Assembly (NCBI GenBank): GCA_018417955.1
Contig: JACTVC010000035.1
Location: forward strand, 1 to 64,000
Direction: 5' to 3'
DNA: 64,000 nucleotides
Source: Laccaria trichodermophora
Taxonomy: Eukaryota > Basidiomycota > Agaricomycetes > Agaricales > Hydnangiaceae
How positions within the stretch are numbered: the first letter of the stretch is position 1; every line of letters begins with the position of its first letter. Position numbers and translations under genes: made by a program. The notes under the pieces were generated by a model. The model saw nothing but the letters and a program-made list of their open reading frames with translations. It made no database searches and was not told the DNA's origin. Below are positions 44,899 through 56,730 of the stretch, piece after piece.

Positions 44899-47854
44899 AT
44901 GAACTCCAACGACCACCGGATTCGTCACGAAGGGCTCGATCGGTCAACAGCTGCGGGTGCTGGTACCTATAGCAGCGTCCAAGCTCATCTCGGCAGTGCC
45001 CCAGGTAAGCAGACAACTTCCGTCGCCACTTCCGTTCAACTCACTCCTAATGCGCGCACTTTCCCCGTGTATCTCAGCAGAAACCCTCCGGTCAGAGTTC
45101 ACTTTGCTTGTAGCTGGCTGTCGGGGAGGCAAGTACTCGTCTCTGACCGCAGTCTGCACCCAAGGAGCTCATATATACCGCTTCCCTCGGATCAGGCAAA
45201 ACGTCCTTTCTCCGCCTACTCCTCGATACCAGCGACATTTCCCCCAATGTCGCCAAAGACCAGCTTGCCTCCGTCGCCAAATTCGTTCAAGGCTGCAGTG
45301 GACATACGTCCCACATCAGAACTGCATCAATTGATATCAACCTTGATGTTGAAGGGAATGGCGGCAGGCAGTGCTTGGGTCTAACACTCATCGACACTCC
45401 TTCGCTCGACTTTCAAGACGAGGCCACTTCTGAGCGGTTGTTGGCTGAAACCATTCGTCTTATTGACAACCGTTTCACAGAAGGTCTTGAGGATGTGAGC
45501 GCCCACATAATACTTCTGTTTTATTACTGACGTCGGCCACAGGAGTGGAAAGCCCACAGCGGTGACCGCTACGTTCACCTGTATGTCTTCCCATTCCTTC
45601 GTCTTTCCTTTACTCACTGAGCGCCCTCAGTTGCATCTACTTTTTGGATCCCGACTTGATTGTGCCACCCCCAGTCCCAGGCCCCCCCGCGCCACCCTTT
45701 CCCAGGGCTCGGACCAATAGCTTTTCTCAACCAGAGCAAGAACCCGTTATCCTTGAGCCGCCAGTAACCACGAATCCCCTTCTGTATCGGCCGACACTAC
45801 CTGCTGCCGACATCGCGGCGATACGTCGCTTGTCCGGGCGAGTAAATGTACTCCCTGTAATAGCCAGAGCCGACATTCTTTCCAATGACCGTCTGGCTGC
45901 CGTAAAGGTTGCTATCAGACGGGATTTGGCGGATGCGGGTATTGGTTTTGGTATATTTGACATGGATTCACACTATTCACATACTCCCGATGACTTCCCC
46001 GCTACAAATCGGGCTGAGCCATCAAATGGCTACGGCCACCCTAATGGGACGCCTTCCTCAAACAACAACACACCTCCTACGTCCCCCGTCGCTCCTTCAA
46101 TCTTGCGTTTACCTTATGCGCTCATCTCACCAGATATGTATTCTCATAGTGATGGGGTTGCTAGAATACCCCTTTCGCGCCATGAACTTACCCAACAGTA
46201 CACACCCTTTACTCACTACCCTCCACCTTCGAAATTTCCCCGCGGCAAGTTTATAAGAAGTTACCGTTGGGGTGTCTTGGATGTATTGGATCCTCTGCAC
46301 AGCGATTTCCTATCCCTGAGGTCTGCCATTTTCCATCATATGGAGGTACGAACACTGTTATGACCTTTCATTAGACCAAAACTGATTTATTTATTTTCAT
46401 AAAGACCCTACAAAAATATACCCGGGAGTATCTTTTTGACAAATTTCGGACTGACTATATGCAAAATCGCCCTTCCTCGCGTCATTCAATTTCACATCTT
46501 TCTCACATGGGTCCCATTCCTCATAGTTCTCGTCCCATCCTCGCCATTGACACAGCCCCCCACTCAAATGTCCACCGGCCTGCATCTATGAGCGTTCCCC
46601 GCGACGTTCCGCCAGGTGATCGTGATCCTCGCACAAGTCCTGTAACACGACCCTTGCCGGAGAACAACACAACCAGCGCATCGACTAAGGCTGGCGCCCT
46701 TCGTCAGTCTTCGCGCTTTCTCTTGGATTACCCATCCTTAACAATAAAACCGTCCTTAGGAACAACTAAACAGCGCACCAAGAAGATCACCGTTGCCTGC
46801 AACTTTTGTAGATGTAAGACTGGTCTATTGGATTGTCTCTTATAATTCATTGACCCCTTTTCTACACTAGCGAGGAAGCTTAAATGCGACGGTGGTCGAC
46901 CTGCCTGCGGACAATGCTTAAAGCGGAGTAATCCGTGCGATTACATGCCCCAGAACAAACGCCGCGGAACTATGAGGCAACGTAACAAAGGCGACGAAAG
47001 CGAGAGCGAGTCAGGCGACGAAAGATCTGCTGAAGCAGAGGAGCCTTCTCTGTCACCAGAAATCCCATCGCAGACATTATCACACCGGGGGTCTATTGTC
47101 GATAAACACCATTACGAGGATGCATTCCCGCCACAACTTCCTCCAATGTCCACCATCCATGAGCGACGCGAAGACCATCCTCTGGCTTCTTCTTCTAAAC
47201 ATCACCAAATGGGTCGAGAACAGCGTACTTTTTTCCCAGACAACGAATTGCCGCACATTGCTACCCTTTCGCTGCCAGACCCTTCTCCATCAACACCAGT
47301 CCCCATGTCAGCCCCCTCTCTTCCTCCCCTTAGGCCAGCATCCGAACAACAAGCTGCTCAAAGGAAACGCGCGGCCACAGTGCCGGGAAAGAGCAATCGA
47401 AATTCATCCAGTTCAGGTCCAAAAGTAGTGGCATGTAATTTTTGCCGAGGCAAGTCATGATTAACAGACAATATCAATGTTCTGACAGCGTCTAACAGCT
47501 CGTAAGACAAAATGTGATGGGGCCCATCCCGCTTGCGCAAGTTGTGCTCGCAGGCAACTTCCATGTAACTATGTTCATGATGCTGTTGTTTCCAACGGAC
47601 CGTCACAAAAGAAAAATCGGCGCTCTTCAACAGCCAAACCATCAGCCGATTCTTCTCGTTCTATTTCTCCGCCCTCTTCTCGAATGGTGCCTACTCCATC
47701 ATCAGCCATGTATGACGGACATGATCACCGGGAGGTTGACACGCATCTTGATGATGAAGTTGACCTGAAACGGCCTTTGGAGCATGGGGACATGGGTCGT
47801 GCGTCGAAGAGATTGAAGATGGACAATTCGCCAGCTGCAGCTGGTATACCCTAG
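44899..47854 (+). CDS. Septin-like GTPase fused to two Zn2Cys6 zinc clusters
   Basis: Eight exons (44899-45004, 45078-45128, 45196-45494, 45543-45580, 45631-46345, 46405-46813, 46871-47449, 47499-47854) give 850 aa. Residues ~40-430 are septin-like. There is a P-loop AGCRGGKTS (48-56) and a G3 site DTPSLDF (119-125, with Ser replacing the usual Gly). CIYFLDP and the AKAD-like G4 ARAD (243-246) follow, and the closing helix is TLQKYTREYLFDKFRTDYM. The exon that encodes this helix runs without a break into a linker and the first zinc cluster (Cys535, 538, 545, 552, 555, 562). A second cluster follows after ~165 residues (Cys728, 731, 738, 745, 748, 755). Introns split both clusters after CNFCR. 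The P-loop intron and the second-cluster intron have GC donors. Septins form membrane filaments and zinc clusters bind DNA; the combination is unexpected. Confidence 0.87.
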
Positions 47855-48193
47855 GTGCTTTATTGACTGTTCGTCTGTAGATTACTTTGTCTCGACCATG
47901 CTTTCCTGTTCGCTTTTGCTGTTTCGTGGGTTCTGTGGGTTCCTGGCAGTACATATGTTATATATGCCGAGCAGAGGAACTGTACTTTGTATCATGTTGA
48001 AATTACTTGGTGGGAACAATACATGTGTCCCTGTTGCCTGACGAATTTCCGACATTTTCTGATTTTGTCCTTTATTTGTCCCTGCCGTTGTTGCTCTGCT
48101 CAGCGCTCAGTCAGCGCTCAGTCTTTTTCTCCGGCTGCGTTCCAGGTCGAATACGGCGTTACCTCCACCTTCATTATCTCTTTTTCCTCTATC
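47855..48193. promoter_or_regulatory. Intergenic region between the two septin-like genes
   Basis: 339 bp with pyrimidine-rich stretches near 48040-48190, including a direct repeat of CAGCGCTCAGT around 48100-48121. No gene seen. Confidence 0.4.
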
Positions 48194-50370
48194 ATGTTCT
48201 CCTTCCGCCGAAAGCCCAAGAAGGCACCGGAAACTCCTCTAATTCGCACCTCTCCTTCTCTCCCAGAGCTCAATAGCCAGGGCATTCCATGGCCTGAAGA
48301 CCTGGTGGATATAGCTGCAATACGGCACTCGCCACCTCCTGAGGAGCTCGTTCATCAAGGTGCGGCTAAAACCTCTTTCCAGGGGAGTGACCATGCCGCC
48401 ATACCGTTCCATAAACCATTTCGGCCCTCTGTAGAGAATCCGAAAGCAGGAGGCACGATTTCTTCTTTATATATGTCTTCTGTGCCGCCCTCCGCGTTCG
48501 ACAACAGGAAGGCCCCCCCTTTATCGGCTGGCAGGTACAGCCAGCGACGGGCTCGCATTCCACCCACATTCAATCTAATGGTCAGTCATTTATGATTTTA
48601 GTGCGCGTCGTTGGCTGTGCTGATGCACTGGATCAGGTTGTTGGCGGCAAAGGAACGGGGAAGACTTCTCTACTGCGCTTGCTATTGGAAACGGCCGACC
48701 TATCACCCAGCGCCACAGATGATCAAAAGGCAGCAATGGACAAGTTTCTCAAAGGATCTACAAATACCACTCCAGCAATCCAGACCGCTTGCGTGGAAAT
48801 TTGCGAGTCGCGCTTCGACAGGGTGTTGTTTTCTGTGATCGATACGCCTGGACTTGAATTCCAAGAGGGACGCGAGTTGAAACTTGAGCGTCAAGTGAAC
48901 GCTGTTCTTAAGTATGTCGACGCACAGTATGCAGATACCATGAGCGAAGTACGTCGTTATCTGCTTGTTCACTCACCCTTCACGAAACGAATTATCTTTC
49001 AGGAATCCAAGGTCGTTAGACAGAGCAAAGGAGACCAGCATATCCATCTGTACGTCGAACCCGTTTCAGCGTAACACCGTCACTCACTTTTTGTGTAGTT
49101 GTATCTATATGATTGACCCAGCTTCAATCATTAGTGCTGAGGAACGACGTTCCTTGTCCACCCTTCCAACAAAGACGCGTTCAGAGACCACCGTCTCCAA
49201 TCGTGACCCGCCCGACCTTGTACCCGACACGTCGTCTGAAGATGAATCTGATGGCGAAGACGGCTCTCCGCTGACGATGTCTCCCGCGGAACTTAGAGTC
49301 ATTCGACGACTGTCAGCGCGCACCAACGTTCTGCCAGTGGTCGCTCATGCCGACTCACTAACAGATGACAAATTACACTCTATCAAGAATGCTAGTAAGC
49401 TCAAGCTGGTTGTCAGATTCTCATCCTTATGCTTAATTTCCCTTCTAGTACGTACAGGATTTGCTGAAGCAGGCATTGATTTTGGCGTGTTTGGACCAGC
49501 AAAGACTCCTGATCTCACCGCTACTCTGAAGAGACAGACTCACTTTTCTGATACAACCGAAAACGGAATTGAAGAAAACGACATAAATAGTTCTGTTACA
49601 GAAAGTGATGAAGAGGATGCGGAAGAAGAGCGGAAGCCTCGCCCGGTTATCAAGCTTCGCCCAAAACGCCACGGTACTCGAAATCTTTCCCGCTCGCGCT
49701 CTCGGAGGGATCTCTCTCAAGCTGCGGAAGATGATCGTCGTCCGGTATCGCCTGATGCTACCGACCACGAAAGCGTGGCCAATGTCCGTTTCTCGGCGCA
49801 CATTATTGCAAAGACGGACCTCAGTGAACTGATGCCTTTCGCATTAATCGCTCCCGAACCCAGCAAGCGCCGCCGTCGCCCATTTTATTCAGATGGCGTA
49901 TCATCGACCACTAGCCAGCAACCATCCGAAGATGACCATTCACAATCCAGTGACGTACCACCCACCCCCATGTCAGCTTATAGTTCAAGAACTCTCCCAT
50001 ACCTTCAAGGGCCGCCCGATGATTTGAAGGGTGTTTTTGTCAGAAAGTTCAGATGGGGGAAAATTGATGTCCTTGATCCAAATCATTGTGATTTTGCCGC
50101 ATTACGAACGGCAGTGCTGTCGACTCATCTCAAGGTTGATTTTATCATTCTCCCCTCTACGCTATTCTGACTTTACGTTTGCAGCTTCTCAAAGTTCGCA
50201 CCAAGGAGGTGCTTTATGAGAAATACAGGACCGAAAAACTTCTCGCCAGGCGCGCAACCCGTCAGATCTCGGAAGAACAGAGACAGCGGTTGCTAGAAGG
50301 TCAGTAGTCCATCGACATGCTTTATCATAGAGCTAAAGAAACTTTTCTTGTAACAGAAATGGGGCTCTGA
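48194..50370 (+). CDS. Divergent septin-like GTPase
   Basis: Seven exons (48194-48580, 48637-48948, 49003-49049, 49099-49394, 49449-50134, 50185-50299, 50357-50370) give 618 aa. After a ~125-residue polar N-terminus comes FNLMVVGGKGTGKTS (P-loop 132-139), VIDTPGLEF (G3, 198-204), CIYMIDPASI, the G4-like AHAD (331-334) and FRWGKIDVLDPNHCDFAALR. The end is a C-terminal helix (LLKVRTKEVLYEKYRTEKLL) typical of septins. Between G4 and the end of the G domain lies a long charged insert (ESDEEDAEEERKPRP, RSRSRRDLSQ). It is the tandem paralogue of the fusion gene upstream, sharing intron positions around CIY and the IR-AGIDFG block, but it has no zinc cluster. The last coding exon is only 14 nt. Confidence 0.88.
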
Positions 50371-50633
50371 CCGCTGTTGCACTATTTGAACGTTTCCATT
50401 CTGATGTCAAGATCGTTTCGTTCATTCCACCATACCCATCTGATTTCTTTGCTCTATTTCCATCTATCTTATTCCCTTTCGCTATGTTTTTTTGGATACC
50501 ATTATTTCAGATATCACTGGAAGGATATATAGTATAACCGTAGTCGATTTGATTGTCATCTTTATCCTTTTACCTCCTATAAATTGTATACACATTCCTT
50601 GATTATCATAACCCTATACAGTGTTGAGACTTT

Positions 50634-51742
50634 TCATCTTGACCTCGCCAGCTTGTCAATCTCGTCTTTCGATAGCCCATCAAGCCGATGTAGCAGGTAA
50701 TCCACCTGATATTGACTTGTGAGCACAATGCAGTATTCCAATCAGTGCAAACTTACTTCCACTTCCTTTGTTAATGGAATAATATAGCTTTCGTACAAAT
50801 CGACAACGCCATCCACATCTATTTTCCCGGATCCGTCTACTTTTCCATTGACCATGAGTTCCCCTTCAACCCCGAAATCTTGTGCATATGTCGTAGCTTT
50901 CTTTTGTAATCGCAAGAGTAGCTTGCGCTCTATCTCTGGTTTAGTTATCAACGCTTCAAGTGCTTTTCTGTTTGAATTGAGAATGTGGGGTATAAAATCG
51001 GCAGGTTTGTCCAAGAATTTTGACTCTGAAACAAATTTCCCTGTCCACAAGTTGAAGCGACTAACCCGATAGCTTCGAAATGAAGTCGACACGTACCATA
51101 GTGAACACGCTTGCTAATTGATTGCAGAACTTCAACGTCAAGGGTTGCTGCACTGCCGTGATTTCCATCATCCTCGGACTCTTCATCTCCGACGATCCCG
51201 TCGGCGTGCTTTTTTGTCGCTAAAGCGAGCGTCGCGCGACGAGTGATACGGGGAACGATTGCGCGAGTGTAAAAAGATAAGATGGAGGGATTTGCATTTA
51301 TCTTGTTGGGATATAAGATCTGGGGAAAGGAAAGTGGAGGGAGGACGGGGTCGGGTAGATCTGATGTAAAAGGATACTCGTCCGGGCTGCGAATGTCCTG
51401 GGGTATCAGACGTCGCTCAAGAACGAAGGTTATTTCAAATACCTCGTGTAACGTCGCGCCTTTGCTACTCAGGGGTACGAATTAGTGTTGTGCTATTTAA
51501 AAAAGGAACGACGCACCATGGAACGTCTCTGTTTCTTTCAGAAACCACTCTAGCCAACTACCATCGAAACCAAGATCAGTCAACTCTTTGAACGCCCCAC
51601 GTTGATACATGCGCGCATTGTGAGCGAACTGGGCGCGTTCGATGAGAGAAAAAATGATAGTATCCTCCAGCCTTGTTAAAACAGACCGTATCCTGTCCAA
51701 GGAGAGGAGATCCTCTCCCGTCATAAAATTTAAAGACGGCAT
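50634..51742 (-). CDS. ARO7: Chorismate mutase
   Basis: Five exons (51742-51517, 51465-51444, 51386-51097, 51040-50757, 50705-50634) give 297 aa. The features of the eukaryotic AroQ-type enzyme are in order: [67 protein letters not shown], an acidic loop, [23 protein letters not shown], and [26 protein letters not shown]. The C-terminal helix has [18 protein letters not shown]. The enzyme turns chorismate into prephenate for phenylalanine and tyrosine; fungal homologues are inhibited by tyrosine and activated by tryptophan. Exon 2 is 22 nt. It converges with the septin-like gene and diverges from the NAS2-like gene. Confidence 0.93.
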
Positions 51743-51934
51743 CTTGCAGATATTCAAGAGTGGGCAAGAGGTAGAAAGAAAGGCCGAATAAAGCCGGTGG
51801 TCAGATTCACAAAAACCGAAATGTCATGAACGCGTCAAAATTTACCTCCGTATGGAACGCGACTCGACGCTGTTTGGCGAAGCGCACTGAACCAAATATA
51901 AGGCTAATTAGCAGAATCTCTCTGTTACGTCGGG
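51743..51934. promoter_or_regulatory. Divergent promoter of ARO7 and the NAS2-like gene
   Basis: 192 bp between two start codons on opposite strands. I cannot identify a clear general-control (TGACTC) box here. Confidence 0.45.
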
Positions 51935-52640
51935 ATGGGTTTTATTCTTCCATCTCCAGAAAGCCCAATGGAACAAACTCGTGCCCTTATTGCCCAGAAA
52001 GATGGCATCGAAAGCCAGATCGAAACACACCTCGCAATACTCAAAGCCAACAATGTTACAATGAACACTCCCCTCGTTGATCCTGAGGGCTTTCCACGCG
52101 CAGACATCGATATCTACGCTGTTCGAAACGCGAGAGTCCGGATTATTGAACTGAGAAATGATTTGGATGCTGTGATGAAAGCTATTTCGAAGGCTCTCGA
52201 AGGGATATTTGACCCTGCTCTGGTGGTGACGCAATCTACGACCGAAGCCACTCCAATCCAGAACGTTGCCCCCCTGCCATTCGCGAGGGTCGACGGTGTT
52301 GCCCTGGGGAGTCCCGCCGCTGAAGCTGTACGTATACCATCGGCCTCACAGTAATCCGAACTTACATGAGACTTTTAACGATTCAGGGACTTCAACGGGG
52401 CGATTTGATAGTGAAATTCGGCCAACTGAGCAAACAATCATTTCCAAGCAGCTCCATGCAACCGCTAGCAGACCTCGTCGCGGCAAGCGAAAACGTACGT
52501 CCCGCATCCATGTATACATTGATCATCTTTTGACTGGCAGGCAGCGTCATATTGCGATTCGTGCGCTTCGCGGTGAGCAGACGAAGCTTTTGACACTAAC
52601 GCCTAGAAATGGATGGGGAGGCCGAGGGATGCTAGGGTGA
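51935..52640 (+). CDS. 26S proteasome assembly chaperone, PSMD9/Nas2 type
   Basis: Three exons (51935-52327, 52387-52494, 52545-52640) give 198 aa. The N-terminal coiled-coil half (ALIAQKDGIESQIETHLAIL, GFPRADIDIYAVRNARVRI, ELRNDLDAVMKAISKAL) is the Nas2 N domain. PFARVDGVALGSPAAEAGLQ and GDLIVKFGQL begin a PDZ domain that ends with LTLTPRNGWGGRGMLG. The protein escorts Rpt5 during assembly of the 19S base. The last acceptor is chosen from two neighbouring AGs (GGCAGGCAG); only the second keeps frame. Confidence 0.93.
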
Positions 52641-52791
52641 GTCAATAGATCAATCGGCCGTGTTGTCCCTCACAGCCTTTATATTCAAGGTGTTTCATCA
52701 TGCCATATTCTCCACCATGATCTCTGATGTAACCGAGATAAACCAGCAATGTACCATTAATTCCATTTGAGAAGAGTGTCACAAGTAGAAA

Positions 52792-54930
52792 CTACATTCT
52801 AGCCTTCCGCTTATTCCCAAAGGTAATCGCAAAGTTATTGTCAATCCGATTCTTCGCACCCTCTTTAACTTTCTTCACATCTTCAATCGCTGCAGCTGTG
52901 CCGCCTTCCAGGACCCATCTCCTGAACACTTCCACATCCACCTCACTGGAGTGTCCCTGTGTTGTTCTAGACCAGATTGCGTGTTCAAGGAGATATACAG
53001 ATGAAGCAATGCTGGCGACAAGCATAAGAGCTGGTCGAGGGATCAAAGGTGGCAGAGGCTGAGTATACGCTGTACGGAGCTCTTCAAGAGCATTCTTTAA
53101 GAGGTTCAAAGGACTCTGAAGATTTTCCTGCAGATCTGAAGGGGCACTGTTGATCACTCCGTTCGCCCACTAAGTTGCAAGTCAGTAAGCGCTCGAAGAT
53201 GTGTATATGTTACGCACAGAGGTGAATGATTCCATCGATTCGAGATCTTGAGCAGACCTTGCAAGATCAAGGGCCAGGACAACCACCGTTCCTTCCCATA
53301 TCCTGGAAATGTAAGGCACACAGCATTGAGAGAAAAAGAGCAAAACTCACTTTTCCACCAATGCATCTCGGATAGAGCGACCGATTCCGTTCTCTTCCAT
53401 ATAACCAACTCCGCCAAGAGCCACCATAGCTTCCTCCATCCCAGCACAAGCCTTCTCTGCAGCGAAAGCCTTGGCCACAGGCGTCAGCATCCTAAGTCTG
53501 CGAAGCTCATCAGTTGTGGCAACACCGCACTCTGACTTTCCCAGCAGGCTAATGACACCAAATGTCAGGTGGGTCAGAGCTCTGTACAGCAGATTGATAG
53601 ATGCCAGTTGGGCGACATGAATTGGAGTGTCCTGAAGGAGTTGACTTCCACCCTTTATAGAACGGACTTTGGCATATGCCGTTGCAATGGAGAGGCATTT
53701 ACGCAAATTTCCGACTGAAGTCGCAGCAGACCATAGTCGCGTTATGTTGAGCACTGGCGTTATATTCTTGATACCTTGGTTGGGTTCTCCCATTAAGTAC
53801 GCTTCCGTCGAGCTCAAAGTTAGTTCAGCTGTTGGTAGTGCGTGGGTCCCGATCTTGTTCTTCAGCCTGTGAACGAAGATGTTGTTGCTCACAGGGGATG
53901 ACGGGGGGTTTGAAGGTTCTCGCAGCAAAGGAAGCCGCAGAGGAACGAGGAACAACGAGAGGCCCCGCGATCCATCCTCGACGGTACCTGTGCGAGCAAG
54001 GGCAACAGACACTTCGCTATCCGTTGCACTGGAAAACCATTTGAAACCGTTTAGGCTGTATTTGGGCCCAAATGAGTTGCTCGTTCCGGTGCAGACCGCC
54101 GTCGTTTCGGTTCTTGACACGTCTGAACCCCCTGCACGCTGGAGAAATCATTAGTCTCATGGAGTAAGAGCGAGTAAACACTTGTGTACTTCTGTCATCC
54201 ACTGTCCTGATGTAAACGCAAAAGACGGGTCGCGGCTATCAACCATTTGGTGAGGTGTTCTGGTATTCTGGGAAGACATCTTACCTTATGAGTCTTGGCA
54301 GTATCTTCTTCTTCATTTCAGGAGTTCCGATGAGCTCAATTACTCGGGCACTTCCATCTGTCATACTCAACGGACAGAATACCTGAAGGAAAGTTAGTCT
54401 TACGCAAAGAAGCCAAGCGAACGACCGTACCTCGTGGGTATCTCCAACCATCATCATCATCTTTGCGAACCCATAAACACGACTGTGCTCCTTGAACTTG
54501 CGTTCATAGAATATACTAGGAATCCCCTCCTTCTGAGCAACTGCTTTGAGGTCCCTCCATCCTTCACTTGTTTGCAGGTTGTCCACTCGGCGACCCCATT
54601 GGTCGTATTGAGTCAATATTGGCGGAGAGATCTTATTGCCATCTCCAAGGGAGCGGATTGAGGTGATGATTTCTCCGCCGAGGCGGATTAGGTCTGGCTC
54701 TATTTGTTGGAATACACTGAAAGGTAGTTATAATTTGTGAGGTACCGACTGCTAAGGATGAGCACAAACCTTGTGGGGAGTGTACGTTTCAAAAGATCTG
54801 GAAGAACGGGATCGCTGGTGTAAACGTTCTCCTCCTGAAAGGGTACCTGACATAGTAGTGCTCTGGTAAGGAGAGAAATTCGACATTAGATGATAGCGCT
54901 CACAGGTTGGAAGCCTTCCTCAACTCGCAT
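52792..54930 (-). CDS. Acyl-CoA dehydrogenase, AidB-like
   Basis: Eight exons (54930-54904, 54846-54770, 54716-54431, 54382-54285, 54235-54190, 54138-53351, 53302-53218, 53169-52792) give 594 aa. The short first exon (MRVEEGFQP) leads into VPFQEENVYTSDPVLPDLL, as in AidB-type N-termini. Core motifs follow: FTSGQWMTERAGGSDVSRTET (FAD and substrate loop), YSLNGFKWFSSATDSEVSVAL, EPNQGIKNITPVLNITRLWS and GVGYMEENGIGRSIRDALVEKIWEGT. The C-terminal domain is helical. AidB relatives are FAD-linked dehydrogenases with uncertain natural substrates; some bind DNA in bacteria. No peroxisomal SKL-type end is present (the end is KARM). Confidence 0.92.
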
Positions 54931-55570
54931 GTTTCAGAAGCCTTCACTGTTTGTCTTTGAGAGTCGTCACCTGGGTATATTGTCTTCCCAAGTTCTGAGC
55001 GTCATTTGACCATCATCAAGGCGGTTATGTGCAAACTGGAATGACATATGTTCAACAGATTTCACCGGCTTACTTCCGGCCCGAGCGACATGGTTCATTT
55101 CTTTCCATTTGCCTTGACAATCTCCAAACTTGCTCCAAACAGCCTTGGCATTATTGATGGCGGCATGCAAGCATTTCGTTCAACGGGTGCGGAAAGAGTT
55201 TACGGCAGCCGGCCTGGAGGCGCGTTTTCTAATTGAATCACCAATAGGTCTGGAAATCATTCATTGAGAATCAAGGTGCGCGGATACCTCCAGGCCTTTC
55301 GGCTCACTGTTGAAATTGAAACTATGCAGGTCACGACGCGAGATGCTTTCCCAATGTAGGCTGCCTTTCCATAGGTTAGCCTTGACATGATGATAACTTG
55401 ATACAGCTCGTGATCAATCGCGCCGTTCCCGGCGAAGTTGAGGCGTCCCTACGAATCTCGCAATACAACAGTACGACCTTTTACCGCCATTTATTGATGG
55501 AAGGGCATCTAAACATTATTTTATACTAGCGAATCGTGTAGGAGTGCGTCACACGTCTACCATTTGACGG
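54931..55570. other. Intergenic or 5' part of the thioesterase gene
   Basis: 640 bp without a convincing exon. A 67-codon minus-strand frame (54967-55170) looks protein-like in part but is isolated. The first exon of the downstream thioesterase should lie here; I could not place it. Confidence 0.4.
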
Positions 55571-56131
55571 AGCAACGAATCTAATCCCGAGAAACAGACA
55601 GGTACCTGACCTTCGTAGCCTGGGATAGGGTGTATTTTGACAAGACGATTTAGTCCACGGCGGTCTTATCCTGTCGTTGACCGATACGCTTGGCTCCCTC
55701 GCCGTTGCAACAAAGGGTCAATGGATGACAGGTGTTTCTACCGACATCGGGACATCATTCGTTCGCCCTGGAGGTAAGGTGGGCGACATACTGCATGCCA
55801 AGGCTGTATTGACTGGGATGGGTATGTGAATTACCCAACTTTCACTGTATTGGTTCTATTTCGATGTAACAGGGAGATCGTTGGCGTATACCCGCGTAGA
55901 CTTTACAAACCCTGCAGGAGAATTGGTTGCGTACGGATGTGAGCCTATTCTCTTTCTCTCCTCATGACTTTTAGTCAAACACCCTCACAGATCACACAAA
56001 ATACGTCGGAAAGTCCTCATCTCATGATGTGAGTTCGTTTTACCCCTCTGTCTTGATTCTCATGTGATCAGAACAATCTCAAATTCTCCGAAGACGGACA
56101 GATCGTACTTGAGGGAAAGGATGTCGAGTAA
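55571..56131 (+). CDS. Hotdog-fold thioesterase (PaaI/THEM2 type), start unresolved
   Basis: Exons 55571-55601, 55645-55821, 55873-55938, 55991-56028 and 56072-56131 join in frame. The 4HBT/PaaI signature is clear: VHGGLILSLTDTLGSLAVAT, with the HGG loop and catalytic-type aspartate, then STDIGTSFVRPGGKVGDILH and SLAYTRVDFTNPAGELVAYG. The last exons (HTKYVGKSSSHD, FSEDGQIVLEGKDVE) finish the domain. Such enzymes cleave acyl-CoA. Upstream of 55571 the frame meets a stop and I found no start exon, so the 5' end is either a distant small exon or lost. Confidence 0.8.
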
Positions 56132-56730
56132 TCCTATGTGTGGTAGACTCGTTCAATAATAACCGAATCTTCTGCCTCTGTACTGCTTCTCTCACTCCCC
56201 TCGCTATCTCCCTTGGAACCTCTCGCTCTCGGTTTTTCCCTCCCTATGGTGTTTGTTGGGGTATGACTTTGGGCGAGTGTTGCGTCGAGGGTGTTTCGTC
56301 ACTTTCAAGCAGAGTCTTTTCAAGTGTTGTTGTTTTCAAGCAGAGGCGACTGGCGCTTACGCCGCTGCTGGATTATTAGTATATCACTGCAGCCTACCAA
56401 ACCAGCAGTTGGCTGCTTTTTCTACCTTGCAGATCACTCCTGATGGGTCTTTTGAACCTCCGTTCGCGTGAAGGGTAGCGAAGAAGATCATTTCCTGCAC
56501 ATCAAATTTGGTTTCCACCGTATCCTCCATCCTGACAATAATGCTTTCGAGCAATGGCGAGATGGCTTCCTTCCCATTGATTAGAGCCCAACACTTTCCA
56601 GCAAAACTAAAAAGAGTCTTGTACATCCTTGTGTATCTCACTCTCACAAACTTGAAACGATACCAGAAACAGTCCCAAGTGCAGCGAGCAGCACTCTTCG
56701 AGAGTGTTTCAGCTCTCACATTTAATCGCG
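56132..56730. other. Intergenic, no supported gene
   Basis: Contains pyrimidine-rich sequence near 56160-56250 and a 111-codon minus-strand frame (56384-56719) with no family resemblance; I do not accept it as a gene. Confidence 0.45.

Noticed and set aside
46459..47854. A separate zinc-cluster gene starting at the ATG near 46459, independent of the septin-like gene
   Set aside because: That ATG lies inside the exon encoding the septin closing helix, with no stop, promoter gap or intron between, so a fusion is the simpler reading; cDNA could still reverse this.
56384..56719. 111-codon minus-strand frame
   Set aside because: It has no family resemblance, its 5' end adjoins the better-supported plus-strand micro-gene, and it has no extension by splicing.
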